The notes under the pieces: generated by a model
What the model saw: the letters and a program-made list of their open reading frames with translations, nothing else
What the model was told of the DNA's origin: nothing
Databases searched by the model: none
Shown: positions 32,816 through 43,610 of the stretch, piece after piece
Layout: every line of letters starts with the position of its first letter
Numbering within the stretch: the first letter of the stretch is position 1
Position numbers and translations under genes: made by a program
Source of the DNA: Inia geoffrensis
Lineage: Eukaryota; Chordata; Mammalia; Artiodactyla; Iniidae
Length of the DNA: 64,000 bases
Assembly (NCBI GenBank): GCA_036417435.1
Contig: CM070913.1
Span: 92,867,373 to 92,931,372 of the forward strand
Reading direction: 5' to 3'

Positions 32816-33459
32816 TGTCGAGCAGTAATCGGTATCGAGGCAGCAAAGAACAAAGAGCTTTATTTGGGGTCTTAAGAAGGGCAATTCAGAAGGTACAGAT
32901 TCAGGTGAAACCAAAGAGTGTTAACAGGAAAGAGAAAGAGTCAAGAGCTCATAAAAGCAGGGGGCTTCCCTGGTGGCGCAGTGGTTGGGGGTCCGCCTGC
33001 TGATGCGGGGGATACGGGTTCGTGCCCCGGTCTGCTGGGCCCGTGAGCCATGGCCGCTGAGCCTGAGCGTCCGGAGCCTCTGCTCCGCAATGGGAGAGGC
33101 CACGGCAGTGAGAGGCCCGCGTACCGCAAAAAAAAGAAAAAAAAAAAAAAGAGCTCATAAAAGCAAATGCCACAATGTTGTTCAAGACTTATGATGCACT
33201 GTGATTCAAGAAAGGGAATATTTGTTCCCTAAGGGATAGGCTGTCATGAGTTATTTTAGGGTAAGGGTCTGATAAATATTTTGAGTTTCTGGAACATCAG
33301 GCAGATATTATGGATGCTGCATTAAGACAGTAACTGGTCCAAAAGTCAAATTCCTTCCAGGCTAAGACATGCATAAGTCATCCTTCCTCAGTGGTCTCCC
33401 AGCTCCATGTTAGAGAGCCCTCTTAGCAATACTGACTCCATTTTGATTTTCCTTTCACA
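32816..33459 (-). mobile_element. 3' LTR of the degenerate provirus
   Basis: This LTR is homologous, in the same direction, to 41466-42141. Shared blocks include the left edge (tgtcgagcagtaat... against tgttgaacaataaat...), 'gccacaatgttgttcaaga', 'ttattttagggtaagggtctgata' and the right edge ending cctttcaca. A CHR SINE at 32960-33148 interrupts it. Read on the - strand it begins TGTGAAAGG. By eye the copies differ at something like one site in five, so the insertion is old. Confidence 0.8.
32960..33148 (+). mobile_element. CHR SINE inside the 3' LTR
   Basis: It has the head ggcttccctggtggcgcag, a B-box-like gggttcgtgcc and a poly-A tail. Exact target duplications gagctcataaaagca lie at 32945-32959 and 33151-33165, so it is a young insertion. 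Confidence 0.95.
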
Positions 33460-33470
33460 TTTCCCCCTTT
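33460..33470 (-). promoter_or_regulatory. Proviral polypurine tract
   Basis: On the - strand the sequence is AAAGGGGGAAA directly before the LTR start TGTGAAAGG. This is the expected place and composition for the plus-strand primer of a retrovirus. Confidence 0.8.
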
Positions 33471-34460
33471 GGATAGAGATCCTCTTTGGGAAGCATCGAT
33501 GAGCAACCATTTGGTTATTTGGCATCAGCATCGACTTCCTCAGCACTGGGAAGTCTCATTCCCAGAAAGTCTTGTCCCACAGAGGAGGGAAAGAGGTGGT
33601 TATGTGAGAGGTATCGTTTTAGAGAGTTTATGGCCACATTTGGGCAACAAGCATCCATCTCGGAAGTGAGTTGTAACTGGCGTTCAAAATAGGAGAAGTT
33701 CATGGATCTTCATTAGGAGGAATATTATGGGGGTGGTTAATCATCTCCAAACATCAAGCTATCATTATCCCTGTGGAGGGTGTCATAGCACAACAGTGAG
33801 AGATACAAAATATCAACAACTTATAGAATACACACACTTATTAATATTGCAGCAATCAATAGTGATGTCATAAGCAAAGATCTTAGCCTACTTTCACCTG
33901 AGCCCAACCAACCTTTTAGCGTTTCTACAAAACTGGGCATTGGGTCATTCATGGCATTTATTTGTATTTTCATATGACTCATTAAGCTGGTGACATTAGA
34001 AGATTCACCTGGTGTTAAAACACAACATTCTGCTTGTATTATAGCACAGGTACCAATTTAAGAGGCTGTTATAATGTCAAGATCCATCCAGTTTTGTAAG
34101 GCTGCCTTTCTTATTAAAGATATTTCAGAATTTTAAAGATTTACAGCTTGTTGGGGAAATTTGGTTAAAGCTTCTATATGAGCAATGACATCTTCAAGTC
34201 CCAGTGAGGGAACAAAAATAGATGCCAAATGACTAACCTAGCCCATCTTGCTTTTTATAAGGGATAATTTTCAGAGGCTGTGTTGAGAGTTGTGTGACTA
34301 TGCCCTTGAGTCCAGGGAAGTCCTAAGGTACAACATCCTATCCATCTGGGAGGAATCCAAGGCCAGAAGTTAGTTTCACAAAGCCATTGGGTTCCATTTG
34401 GGATTACCCAACAAATACTGTGCCATGTATTCCAATCGGTTCCAAACCAACCAGTAGCTT

Positions 34461-34663
34461 TTTTTTTTTTTTGCGGCACGCGGGCCTCTCACTGCTGTGG
34501 CCTCTCCCGTTGCGGAGCACAGGCTCTGGACGCGCAGGCTCAGCGGCCATGGCTCATGGGCCCAGCTGCTCCATGGCATGTGGGATCCTCCCGGACCGGA
34601 GCACGAACCCGCGTCCCCTGCATCGGCAGGCGGACTCTCAACCACTGTGCCACCAGGGAAGCC
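34461..34663 (-). mobile_element. CHR SINE (short form)
   Basis: Read on the - strand it runs from ggcttccctggtggcacag to a poly-A tail (poly-T at 34459-34472). Target copies ccaaccagtagctt (34447-34460) and ccaaccactagctt (34664-34677) flank it. Confidence 0.95.
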
Positions 34664-34677
34664 CCAACCACTAGCTT

Positions 34678-35105
34678 TTTAAAAAATATTTATTTGGTTG
34701 TCTCAGGTCTTGGCTGGGGCACATGGGATCTTCATTTTAGCACGTGGATTTCTCTCTAGTTGTGGCATGCGGCTTCTCCCTAGTTGTGCCATGTGGGCTC
34801 CGGAGCATGTGGGCTCAGTAGCTGCGGCATGTGGGCTCTGTAGTTGCGGTGTGCAGGCTCTCTAGTTGTGGCGTGCAGGCTCCAGAGCACATGGGCTCAG
34901 TAGTTTCAGAGTGTAGGTTCAGTAGTTGTGGTGCACGGGTTCTCTAGTTGTGGCGTGTGGGCTCTAGAACATGCAGGCTCAGTAGGTGCGGCACGTGGGC
35001 TTAGTTGCCTTGTGCATGTGGGATCTTAGTTCCCTGACCAGGGCTCGAACCCGCATCCCCAGCATTGGAAGGCGGATTCTTAACCACAGGACCACCAGGG
35101 AAGTC
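34678..35105 (-). mobile_element. Long CHR-type SINE with internal tandem expansion
   Basis: The - strand head is ggacttccctggtggtcctg, with a B-box-like gggttcgagccctgg. The body then repeats units like 'gcccacacgccacaactag' around ten times in 350 nt and ends in an A/T-rich tail. The ordinary long form has fewer units. It is flanked on the right by another copy of the target, caaccactagct (35108-35119). Confidence 0.85.
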
Positions 35106-35120
35106 CTCAACCACTAGCTC

Positions 35121-35200
35121 TTTCTTTTTTTTTTTTTAACATCTTTATTGTAGTACAATGTTGTGTTAGTTTCTGCTTTAAAACAAAGTGAATCAGCTAA
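35121..35200 (-). mobile_element. Short L1 3' end fragment
   Basis: A poly-T run followed by 'aacatctttattgtagtacaatgttgtgttagtttctgctttaaaacaaagtgaatcagcta' is the reverse of the cetartiodactyl L1 3' terminus, severely 5'-truncated. It is flanked by caaccactagct (35108-35119) and ccaaccactagctttt (35201-35216). Confidence 0.9.
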
Positions 35201-35899
35201 CCAACCACTAGCTTTTAAAGTGCTAGCTGCGGCACAAGAATCCTGTGGTGCCCATCCAAGATGTCAGGTATTATTAGGTAAGTTCATCTTTGTAAGGTTA
35301 ACTGTTCCCAACATAATGGGGCTTTGGTACTTAGATGTCCTTAACACAGTGTTAACCACATAAATCTGTCCTGTAATTGGGGAACACCCTAAAAGACAAG
35401 AGGTGCCATTCTTCAGTTCTGATATTCTAATTCTTTCCTGAGACTGGGTCATGGTAGCACTAAGAGAAAACAAATACCGATACACAGAGTTATTTAAGGT
35501 TTGGTTGATGGGCCATTCATGTGGGTTCCAATGAATGATATCCATGATTTCTAAAGTAATACAAGCATTTCTTTCTTCTAAAATGAACTTTCTTAAAGCC
35601 AACCAGTCAAACCCTTATAATGGAGATATTCACCAAGGTAACTCAGAAGTGCTGGACAAGGGCAGTTGTCCACAAATCCAACAATGGGATTCGTTTGCAA
35701 AATGAGCCTGTGACTGTGCCCATAGGAGAACAAATGTTCGAATCAAAAGCACTGATATATGGGAAAAGGCAAATAAAAAGGAAGATTATACAGACCTGGT
35801 CCCAAATCACGGGAAAGCTTTCCACAGCAGATTTGTTTGCCTCACCATCCTGGCTTTTGTCTGGTTAATGTGAGTTTCAGGTCTCTAGATGGTTGTGAA

Positions 35900-36221
35900 G
35901 TCCAGGCAGGAGCTGTTGTCTTCTTTGAATGAGAAACATGAATCCATGAGTCAATGCCTTTAAATTTAGTGGCACAAGTTAACAGTTCCGGGTAAAGTCC
36001 CTTCCAACGAGGTTGAAGGGTGACTTTGTGAAGATGCTGGTCCCAGTAGACATACTTGCCAGGTCATGATGCTGTAGGTCTTCGTCTCCCAGGAGCATGC
36101 CGTGAAAAGTTTGCTCTACAACCTTTGTATGAATTGTAAGGGCTTTAGTTAATTCTTGGAAGAAGGTGAGGAGATCTCCTTTCATCATAGCAGGTTCATA
36201 GATTCTTTCACCTAGTTGCAT
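35900..36221 (-). pseudogene. pol 3' end (integrase C-terminal) remnant
   Basis: On the - strand the segment resembles the C-terminal part of gamma-type retroviral integrase: a Gly-Asp turn, then a basic Pro-Arg-Trp-Lys-Gly type core and a Trp-Ile-His-Val-Ser type end. These parts sit in different reading frames, so at least one frameshift is present. The 80-codon open stretch at 35979-36221 covers only the beginning. It directly precedes the env-position remnant. Function is lost. Confidence 0.6.
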
Positions 36222-36916
36222 GTGACTGCCAGGAACAATTTAAAATGGTGACAGTGTATTTTTCCTGAGGGAGTGATTCTGAGATTAAGCAAAACCGAAG
36301 GCAGTGCTTCAGGCCAAGGCAGCTTAAAAGGTTCAGCTAATTTTAAAACTAATAGTTGAAATTATTCCATTAGCGCATACTACCAGTTCAGAGGACTGAG
36401 GATGGTAGGTGCAGTGCAAATGTTGCATAATTGGCCAAAGATTACAGACAGACTATAAAATTTGTCCTACAAAGTGGAAGCCTTCTGTCACTATGTAGTT
36501 CAGAGAGATTTCAAGTTGGGATAATTTTTTCTAATAGCACTTTGCTAATTACTGTGACTCTGGGACGAGGAAATGTTTCTACCCAGTGAGAAAAACAGGC
36601 AGATCATTCCCAGAACATAATTATACCCTCGAGAGGGAGGCAATTGGATGAAGTCTATTTGCTGTATCTCCTGAGAGGAGAGGAAAATGTCCCATAGATG
36701 TACAAACGGGTTTTTCTGGGTCATATTTAGGACAGATTTGACATCTCTGATAAACTCGGGAGGCCGTCTTTGGGGATAACTTCCAATTGCATTGCTTTCC
36801 CCATTTTATCAGTATTCCAATGAGTTAACTCATATATTGTCGTTCAAGATTTGTTCTTATATTAAAGAACTGATTCATTAGAATGGAATTGACAATGAAA
36901 ATTGGTTATCTCTGTG

Positions 36917-37121
36917 GGCTTCCCTGGTGGCGCAGTGGTTGAGAGTCCGCCTGCCGATGCGGGGAACGTGGGTTCGTGCCCCGGTCCGGGAGGATCCCGC
37001 GTGCCGCGGAGCGGCTGGGCCCGTGAGTCATGGACGCTGAGCCTGCGCGTCTGGAGCCTGTGCTCCGCAGCAGGAGAGGCCACGACAGTGAGAGGCCCGC
37101 GTACCACACACACACACACAC
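36917..37121 (+). mobile_element. CHR SINE with (AC)n tail
   Basis: A young short-form CHR copy. Its tail is cacacacacacacac (from about 37106) instead of poly-A. Target duplications aaattggttatctctgtg (36899-36916) and aaattagttatctctgtg (37122-37139) differ at one site. Confidence 0.95.
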
Positions 37122-37769
37122 AAATTAGTTATCTCTGTGACCCATGTAATTTTAAGATAATAAGTAGAATTATGACTGATAACATTATACTAGGACATAT
37201 CCAAATTTTAGGAATTTCATATAATCTCTAGCACATTTATGTTAACAACATTTACCCATACAATACAACCCAAGAAGATTTATCAGCCTTTATTTGACAA
37301 TGCTTCCCATGTAATTTAGCCTACCAAATAAGGTAATTAGTTTAATGTCTCTCTTTTATAGAGAGAGAAAATAAATCTTTTGAGGTATTCCAGGGAACCT
37401 TCTGGAAAACCTCAAAGTTATTTCCTGGTCAATAAGACTTCATTTAGAATGTGATTTGTGGGAAGCTTATTAAAAAGTATCAAAACCTTTAAAAACGCTT
37501 GGTGAAATAGGATCATAGGTCACTGTGAAATATTATTTATTTATTCATTTGATCAAAGTGACAAAGACTTCACAGGCAAATACAGAAAGTTAAATAGTTG
37601 TAAAAAGTCTTACCTACAAATTATAGCATCCTCGTTTTTCTATACAGATTACATTAAAGGTAAATAAAATCTTTGCTTACAATTTCTCATTAAGACTAGA
37701 CCAATAATCTAAAACACCATTCTTTTAACAGAGAGAAAAACACATTTTAACTTGGACTAGCTTACTTTT

Positions 37770-38213
37770 TTTTTTTTTAACATCTTTATTGGGGTATAAT
37801 TGCTTTACAATGGTGTGTCAGTTTCTGCTTTATAACAAAGTGAATCAGTTATACATATACACACGTTCGCATATCTCTTCCCTCTTGCGTCTCCCTCCCT
37901 CCCACCCTCCCTATCCCACCCCTCCAGGCGGTCACAAAGCACCGAGCCAATATCCCTGTGCCAAGAGGCTGCTTCCCACTAGCTATCTACCTTACGTTTG
38001 TTAGTATATATATGTCCATGCCCCTCCCTCGCCCTATCACAGCTCACCCCTCCCCATCCCCATATCCTCAAGTCTGTTCTCCAGTAGGTCTGAAGTAAGT
38101 CAGAAAGAGAAAGACAAATACCACATGCTAACACATATATATGGAATATAAGAAAAAAAAAATGTTATGAAGAACCTAGGGGTAAGACAGGAATAAAGAC
38201 ACAGACCTACTGG
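37770..38213 (-). mobile_element. Young L1 3' end with 5' inversion
   Basis: From 37770 to about 38091 the - strand is the cetacean L1 3' UTR with poly-A. From about 38092 to 38213 the adjoining upstream L1 piece is in the opposite direction. The two share an 11-nt inverted match (ccagtaggtct at 38081-38091, agacctactgg at 38203-38213). Exact 17-nt target duplications tggactagcttactttt lie at 37753-37769 and 38214-38230. Confidence 0.93.
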
Positions 38214-39780
38214 TGGACTAGCTTACTTTTGATATAAAAACTAAAAACTACTTAACTAAATTCATTCCAATCTTATCCATTCCTGACCACATATAAAATT
38301 ATTTTCCAAAGATTTCTTTTTCATAAATCTTTTACCTCTGTCTCTCGCTTTAATCACATACATTAAAATTTTCAAACCCTTAGAAACCTTTCTGGGGAAA
38401 ACTAAAAAGGAAGCAATTATGAACTTTCTTTTACATTAGCATTCTATAGATTGGCAAACTTATACTTTTTATAATTTCTAGAAACATACTTTCTCAAAGA
38501 AAATTTCTGTGTGGCACCAAACATGTTTACTAATTGTCCCAAATATCTTTAGTTTCCCTGCAAAAGGAAGCCTATGTTCAGTAATTAATGTTTCAGTATC
38601 TTATTTGGGAATGAGCTACATACTTAATGAATTTAACTTAACTCATTTAACTAAAGTTAGCAAAATTGTAAGGGTTTAAGTTACCAAAGAATTTTGGGAA
38701 GCTATTTTTTAAGTTGGCATATCATAAAACATAATTATTCTTAAAGAGTTCACCTAAAACTATGATTCCATTTACATTTATTTAGTTTACCTATGAAAAC
38801 ACCATACCAAGTTATTTTTCTTGCTGACAAATTTTGTAACAGAGATAATATGAACTTATTTGATTTTAGTTAACCTAAGTGCAATAAAAGTAGTTTTCTT
38901 AATGTTGTTAACTCTGAAGACATGTCTATATAAATTCAACCAACAGGCTTAAACTAACTATAATACTGAATATTTTCCCAGATCACGTAAATCTGAAACT
39001 AATTTGGGTTGGTTTCTACTATATTTCTGAGAAGTTTATGCAAGCGCTTGTTTGTTAAACTCAATTAAATAGAGCTCTTTTACAAATTAATTTTGGCAAT
39101 ACCATTTGGAGGTAAAAAAAATACCATTTCTATAACACCCATACATAGATATACACACATACAGATACACAGAGAGATCCCATAGTTTTCATTTTAAAAC
39201 ATTAGTCATGAACAGGTACAATACAAAACACACTAGTTTATAAATAACAGTTGGAATAAATAAGTCTATCCATTTAGATGGCTAAAGTCTTTCATTATTT
39301 GTGGAGAAGAGTTTTAAGATATTTATTTGTTCTTGACAAGCAATTTTAAGGAGGCTGTTTGGGCAAGAGAGTCCTTTTAGCAGTTTGTATATTAAGAGGC
39401 CTCGTTCCCGCTCCCTTTTTTTCCTCAGTCTCGGGAGTTGGAGGTGGTCTAGATAAGAGTTCCCAAAGAGGTTAGAAGCCTTTTGAGATAAATAGGGGAG
39501 GTTTGGAGATGGATGAAAAAAAAATGAGTGGGTTTTAACTGCCTCTAGAGATGCATGTCCAGTTTTACAAAGATTTGTAAGATGCTAACACATGTGACTT
39601 TTCGATGCTGAATAATGAAATATGTCAACATTTGGAGAATTTGCATCACTCAGTGAACCAATATTTTCTGAGTGATCAATATTAGATTTCAAAAAATCAT
39701 GTGTGGGTACAGTATCCAGTCAAAGTACCAATTAGACGAGTGATTTTATCCATCCTAAGAGAGCACAAAACCTTCTCTGG

Positions 39781-39996
39781 GGCTTCCCTGGTGGCGCAGT
39801 GGTTGAGAGTCCGCCTGCCGATGCAGAGGACACGGGTTCGTGCCCCGGCCTGGGAAGATCCCACATGCCGCGGAGCAGCTGGGCCCGTGAGCCATGGCCG
39901 CTGAGCCTGCGCGTCCGGAGCCTGTGCTCCGCAACGGGAGAGGCCACAACAGTGAGAGGCCCGCATACCGCAAAAAAAAAAAAAAAAAAAAAAAAA
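39781..39996 (+). mobile_element. CHR SINE (short form)
   Basis: Head ggcttccctggtggcgcag, then cgcaaaaa and a poly-A tail of about 25. Target duplications aaaaccttctctgg lie at 39767-39780 and 39993-40006, exact. Young. Confidence 0.97.
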
Positions 39997-40181
39997 CCTT
40001 CTCTGGATAAGGTTTCATATTCCACACTCGGCAAACCTCTAAGAAACTACCATTTGGTGAGTTCTAGTATGAAGTCAAATAAAAATATCCATAATTATCT
40101 AATAAGGCAATTAATACACTCCTTCTTCTTTCCAACTACACATCTGTGTAATGCTAGATTTTCAACCCAAACAACAAATCA

Positions 40182-40527
40182 GGGGCTTCCCTGGTGGCTC
40201 AGTGGTTAAGAAGCCGCCTGCCAATGCAGGGGACACGGGTTCGAGCCCTGGTCCGGGAAGATCTCACATGCTGAGAAGCAACAGAGCCCGTGTGCCGCAA
40301 CTACCGAGCCCGCGTGCCCCAACTACTGAAGCCCGAGCGCCTAGAGCCCGTGCTCCGCAACAAGAGAAGCCACCACAATGAGAAGCCCACGCACCCCGCT
40401 CACAGCAACTAGAGACAGCCGGCACACAGCAACGCAGCCAAAAATAAAATAAGTAAAATAAAAAAATTTAAATCAATCAATCAGTTAATTAAAAAAATGA
40501 AATAAGTAAAATAAATAAATAAATAAA
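40182..40527 (+). mobile_element. CHR SINE (long form)
   Basis: The head gggcttccctggtggctcag is followed by the long body ('gtgccgcaactaccgagcc', 'agagcccgtgctccgcaac') and an AAATA/AATC-rich tail. The flanking match aaatca is short, so the duplication is weak. Confidence 0.9.
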
Positions 40528-41442
40528 AAATCACAGTAGCCTGACTGAAGGAGCAGATATGAGAACTCAGCAGACTTCTATGAAGTCAGACATTAAAAAG
40601 TTTTTTGCAAAACTGTGAAACAGCGCTGCTCTTCTCCCTGAAATCTTTTTGTTTAGGAAAATACAGTGAGTTTCCATTAACTTACATGACATCATAGGTT
40701 GATCCACCCATTCAACTACATTATACCTGATTTTAAATGGGGCTGTCATTACAGGGCGGTGGGCAGTAAGGCCAGCCTTCTGCAAAATGAAGGTCAGAGA
40801 GAGACGACTAGCAAGGATGAGGGCCTTGTGGGGACATCCAGACGGACAGGAGGAAGCAGAAGGAGCCAGAGAGAGCGCTCTCAGAAACCTCAGAGGATGC
40901 TTCCAACTGGGAAACCCTCTGCGGTAATTCTGAGTTCGTTTCTTTGAGGGAAGCAATAGTGGATTCATTTGGGGGCGCCATGTATCAGCTGCAATATGCT
41001 TCCCGTACTTGTCTTAGCCTATAGTTTTTTTCCCAATTGAGCATAAAAATAGACTCATTTAGAAATCTCAAATGAGCCCCAGGCGGACCAAGAGAGTTTC
41101 AAGTCGTAGCGGGTAATTTTAGTCCAACATCTGAGAAATTTACAAGAGGAGGTTTTGAAATGAGTTGGAATTCTGGATGGCAGCCGCCCATCAGCAGTGC
41201 CCTTAGAAACTGAACTGCGCATAACAGAGTACTCACAAGATGAAGGATTCCCTTCCCAGATAAAGCCAACACTAGAGGAGACCCAAATAACTCAGAATCT
41301 TGACCAAAATGGGACTTTTGGAACCAAGAGGACTTACATCCTTGACCTAGGGCTGCCAAGGACATGACTGAGTACAAGGGACTCTTGTAGGTAGCTTACT
41401 CATGTCCATGGCACTGTTGGAAGTAGAGGTGAGTCACTTTGG

Positions 41443-41460
41443 ATCCCACTTTTGACACCA
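41443..41460 (-). promoter_or_regulatory. Proviral primer-binding site, tRNA-Leu-like
   Basis: On the - strand the 18 nt start TGGTGTCA and end GTGGGAT, close to the complement of a tRNA-Leu 3' end. It lies about 5 nt from the LTR edge, where a retroviral primer site belongs. The tRNA assignment is from memory. Confidence 0.65.
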
Positions 41461-41465
41461 TGTAA

Positions 41466-42141
41466 TGTTGAACAATAAATGGTATCAAGGCTGCAAAGAA
41501 TAATAAGATTTGTAATTCAGGAGACACAAATTTGGATAAACCACGAGTGTCCCAGAGAAAAGAAAGAGTCAGGGGCATATAAAGGCAAAAGCCACAATGT
41601 TGTTCAAGAATTATAATTTTTAAAAATTTTACCAGTGTTTTAATCTCACATTTCATCTTCATTTACATGAAAAACTGTCATTGCTGAGGCAGAACATTTT
41701 AAAATACACAGATGCTGCCAATAAAACATTGCACGGCTGTTCAACAGAAACGTAAAGCCACTGAAATATACTAATTTGTCAGTACACGTAAATGTGGCAA
41801 GCAAAAATTTGGGAGAAGAACAAATAAAGAACTACGAATGATTCTAATGGAATAAAGGAAATATTTGTCCTTAAAGAATGTGCTGTGACAAGTTACTTTA
41901 GGGAAAGTGTGTGATAAGTAGGTAAACATCGAGTTATTTCAGGGTAAGGGCCTGATAAGTATCTTGAGTTCCTGGAACACTGGGCAGTAGCTCTGGGTGC
42001 CAGCAGTAAGACCACAGTGGTCAAAACATCAGATTTCACCCAGCCTGAGATGTCCGTAAATCACACTTCCTCAGTGGCCTCTCGGCTATATTTTAGAGAG
42101 TTCTCTCAGCAATACCAGCTCCATTTTCACTTCCTTTCACA
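41466..42141 (-). mobile_element. 5' LTR of the degenerate provirus
   Basis: It aligns with 32816-33459 through its whole length except for about 215 nt at 41617-41830 that the other copy lacks. The edge blocks, including 'cagtggcctctcggctatattttagagag' and the terminal cctttcaca, match. Confidence 0.8.
41617..41830. repeat. Unidentified insert within the 5' LTR
   Basis: About 215 nt between 'ttcaagaattat' and 'gaatgattctaatgg' have no counterpart in the 3' LTR. The block is AT-rich, contains 'tgccaataaaacattgc' and ends near 'aacaaataaagaact'. It does not look like the SINEs or L1s nearby. It could be a short retroposed transcript or sequence lost from the other LTR. Confidence 0.5.
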
Positions 42142-43424
42142 TGATGGAGTCTGTGGGAGAAGACACAGCTCCTTCTCCTAGAACCTGGAGAATGGATCCC
42201 TTTTCTCCATGAAGGAACTTCAGTGCCCATGGCCAGATGAACTCCAGACACTGAACCCAAATTGCAGAGGAGTACCTTGGGGTCAGTGGACACAGTGAGA
42301 CGCCTGACCAAATTCAGACACACCCCTCCCTGGCCCTGAGGGGAGGACCCCCCAGGGGAGGGCCCAGAAGAGCTGCCCAGGGGTCTGAGCCCCAGGACTT
42401 GGGGGCTGCCGCAGCTCTGGGCCACAGGGCCAGCGGACAGGTTGAGGGGACCCCTACACCCACCCTCAGACCTTTGCTCTGCCTGAGGGACGGAGCTGAC
42501 GTGTCTCCAGAGAACGGAGTTTGGACCTGCTCCGGCATAGCAGTCAGAGGACCCCCGGGTCCCCGCAGCACCCTGTCCTCCGTTCCCCCTGGTGCACTCA
42601 GGGCTGGCTGTGGGGCAGGAAGCAGGTTTCATCCATGTTCACACCTGCATGAGTCACCAGGTGAGAGGCTTTGCAGGGAAGGCAGCCCCGAGGGTGGGTC
42701 TGAGCCTCCCAGGGGCCCTTCAAACCCTGCTCTGTGTGTCACCCGAGCTGAGCCCAGGGATATAGGGCGGTGTGTTTCCTGCTCTGTGGCCGTAACTGCA
42801 GGTCTGAGCTACAGAAGGAGAGACTGAGCCCCAGGCGGGAAAAGTGGAGCTCCTCTGTGGAGGGAGGTTCAGAGGCCTCCGGAGTGCAGAGCGGGCCTCC
42901 TGTCTCCAGCCCGGCCCAAGGTTGCAGGCGCCAGGTGATCGGCTCCCTGAACCCGGTGCCTGTGGGCTGCACGTCGAGGGACAGCAGAGCCCAGACTGCA
43001 GGTGAGGAACTTGGCCCCTCCCTGCAGCATAAGGTCTGCACAGCAGCTGGGGGCTCGGAGCATGCAGAGCACATGCAGACCCCAGCATCTGGCAGAGGCG
43101 TCTTCCCCTCTTAACAGTCCCACCCGAGCTGTCAAAGCGGCCCCGACGCCTGATCTGAGGGGCGATGGGGGGGTTGGCTTTGCCCCGCTAGGCTGTAGCA
43201 GGAAAGTGGGGGGAGGTCTGCGGGGAGAGGCGGCAGATGGAGCCGGAGCCCTGGGACACGTACCTGCTCTGGGGCCAGGGTATGCAGGGGCTTTGCCGGG
43301 GGACAAGCCTCAGGACAGGCAGGAGCCCTGCGGGTGGAGGATGGGGCAGCGCCATCTGCAGAGCTGGGCTGGGTGAGGGCTGAGGATGGCTGGCCTGGGC
43401 CTGCAGGGAAGGAGTTTCTCACAA

Positions 43425-43610
43425 TCCCATGTAAGGGTTGCTTCACGGATGGTGAGCTCCCCGTCACTGGGAGTGTTCAAGAGAGATGGGATGATTGATC
43501 TGCAGCTCGGTCCTTGGGGAGAAGTTGGACTTGACAGGCTTCCTCTCCATCCGGTTCCCTGATGATAAATGTTGGAAATGGCATCTGGGAAGCTTTAGCA
43601 TGTCAGGGTT
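43425..43610 (+). repeat. L3/CR1 LINE 3' end remnant
   Basis: The order 'ggatggtgagctccccgtcactgggagtgttcaagagag ... gttggacttgacaggcttcc' is that of the CR1/L3 3' end shared by all amniotes. Old. Confidence 0.7.

Larger units (their letters stand above)
33471..35880 (-). pseudogene. env-region remnant of the provirus
   Basis: It occupies the env position, between the pol end and the polypurine tract. Short open stretches on the - strand (35643-35825 and 35264-35602) include a hydrophobic segment near the start, like a signal peptide, and several N-glycosylation-type sites. It is broken by stops and by the three nested retroposons at 34459-35200. No fusion or surface function can be expected. 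The assignment rests on position and general character. Confidence 0.5.
36222..41442 (-). pseudogene. gag-pol interior of the provirus, heavily decayed
   Basis: AT-rich sequence between the primer-binding site and the integrase remnant. No continuous reading frame survives; after subtracting the four later insertions about 4 kb remain, less than a complete gag-pol, so deletions are likely. Individual domains cannot be named from the remaining sequence with confidence. Confidence 0.5.
32816..42141 (-). mobile_element. Degenerate endogenous retrovirus, about 9.3 kb with later insertions
   Basis: Two related LTRs bracket an AT-rich interior. Next to the right (5') LTR is a tRNA-Leu-like primer-binding site, and next to the left (3') LTR a polypurine tract, both on the - strand. 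The order on the - strand is 5' LTR, primer site, interior with pol-type and then env-type remnants, polypurine tract, 3' LTR. All reading frames are broken by stops and frameshifts. A 6-nt match tgatgg at 32809-32814 and 42142-42147 may be the target duplication. The interior holds later insertions at 34459-35200, 36917-37121, 37770-38213, 39781-39996 and 40182-40527. A gamma-like (class I) origin is my best guess; the class is not settled. Confidence 0.75.

Noticed and set aside
32960..33148. tRNA gene call from the SINE head
   Set aside because: A- and B-box-like words come from the tRNA-Glu-derived head of CHR SINEs, and the cloverleaf does not close. The same applies to the other SINE copies.
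42093..43467. Open frames of 110-179 codons next to the provirus
   Set aside because: They are open on both strands in GC-rich DNA, and the first begins inside the LTR.
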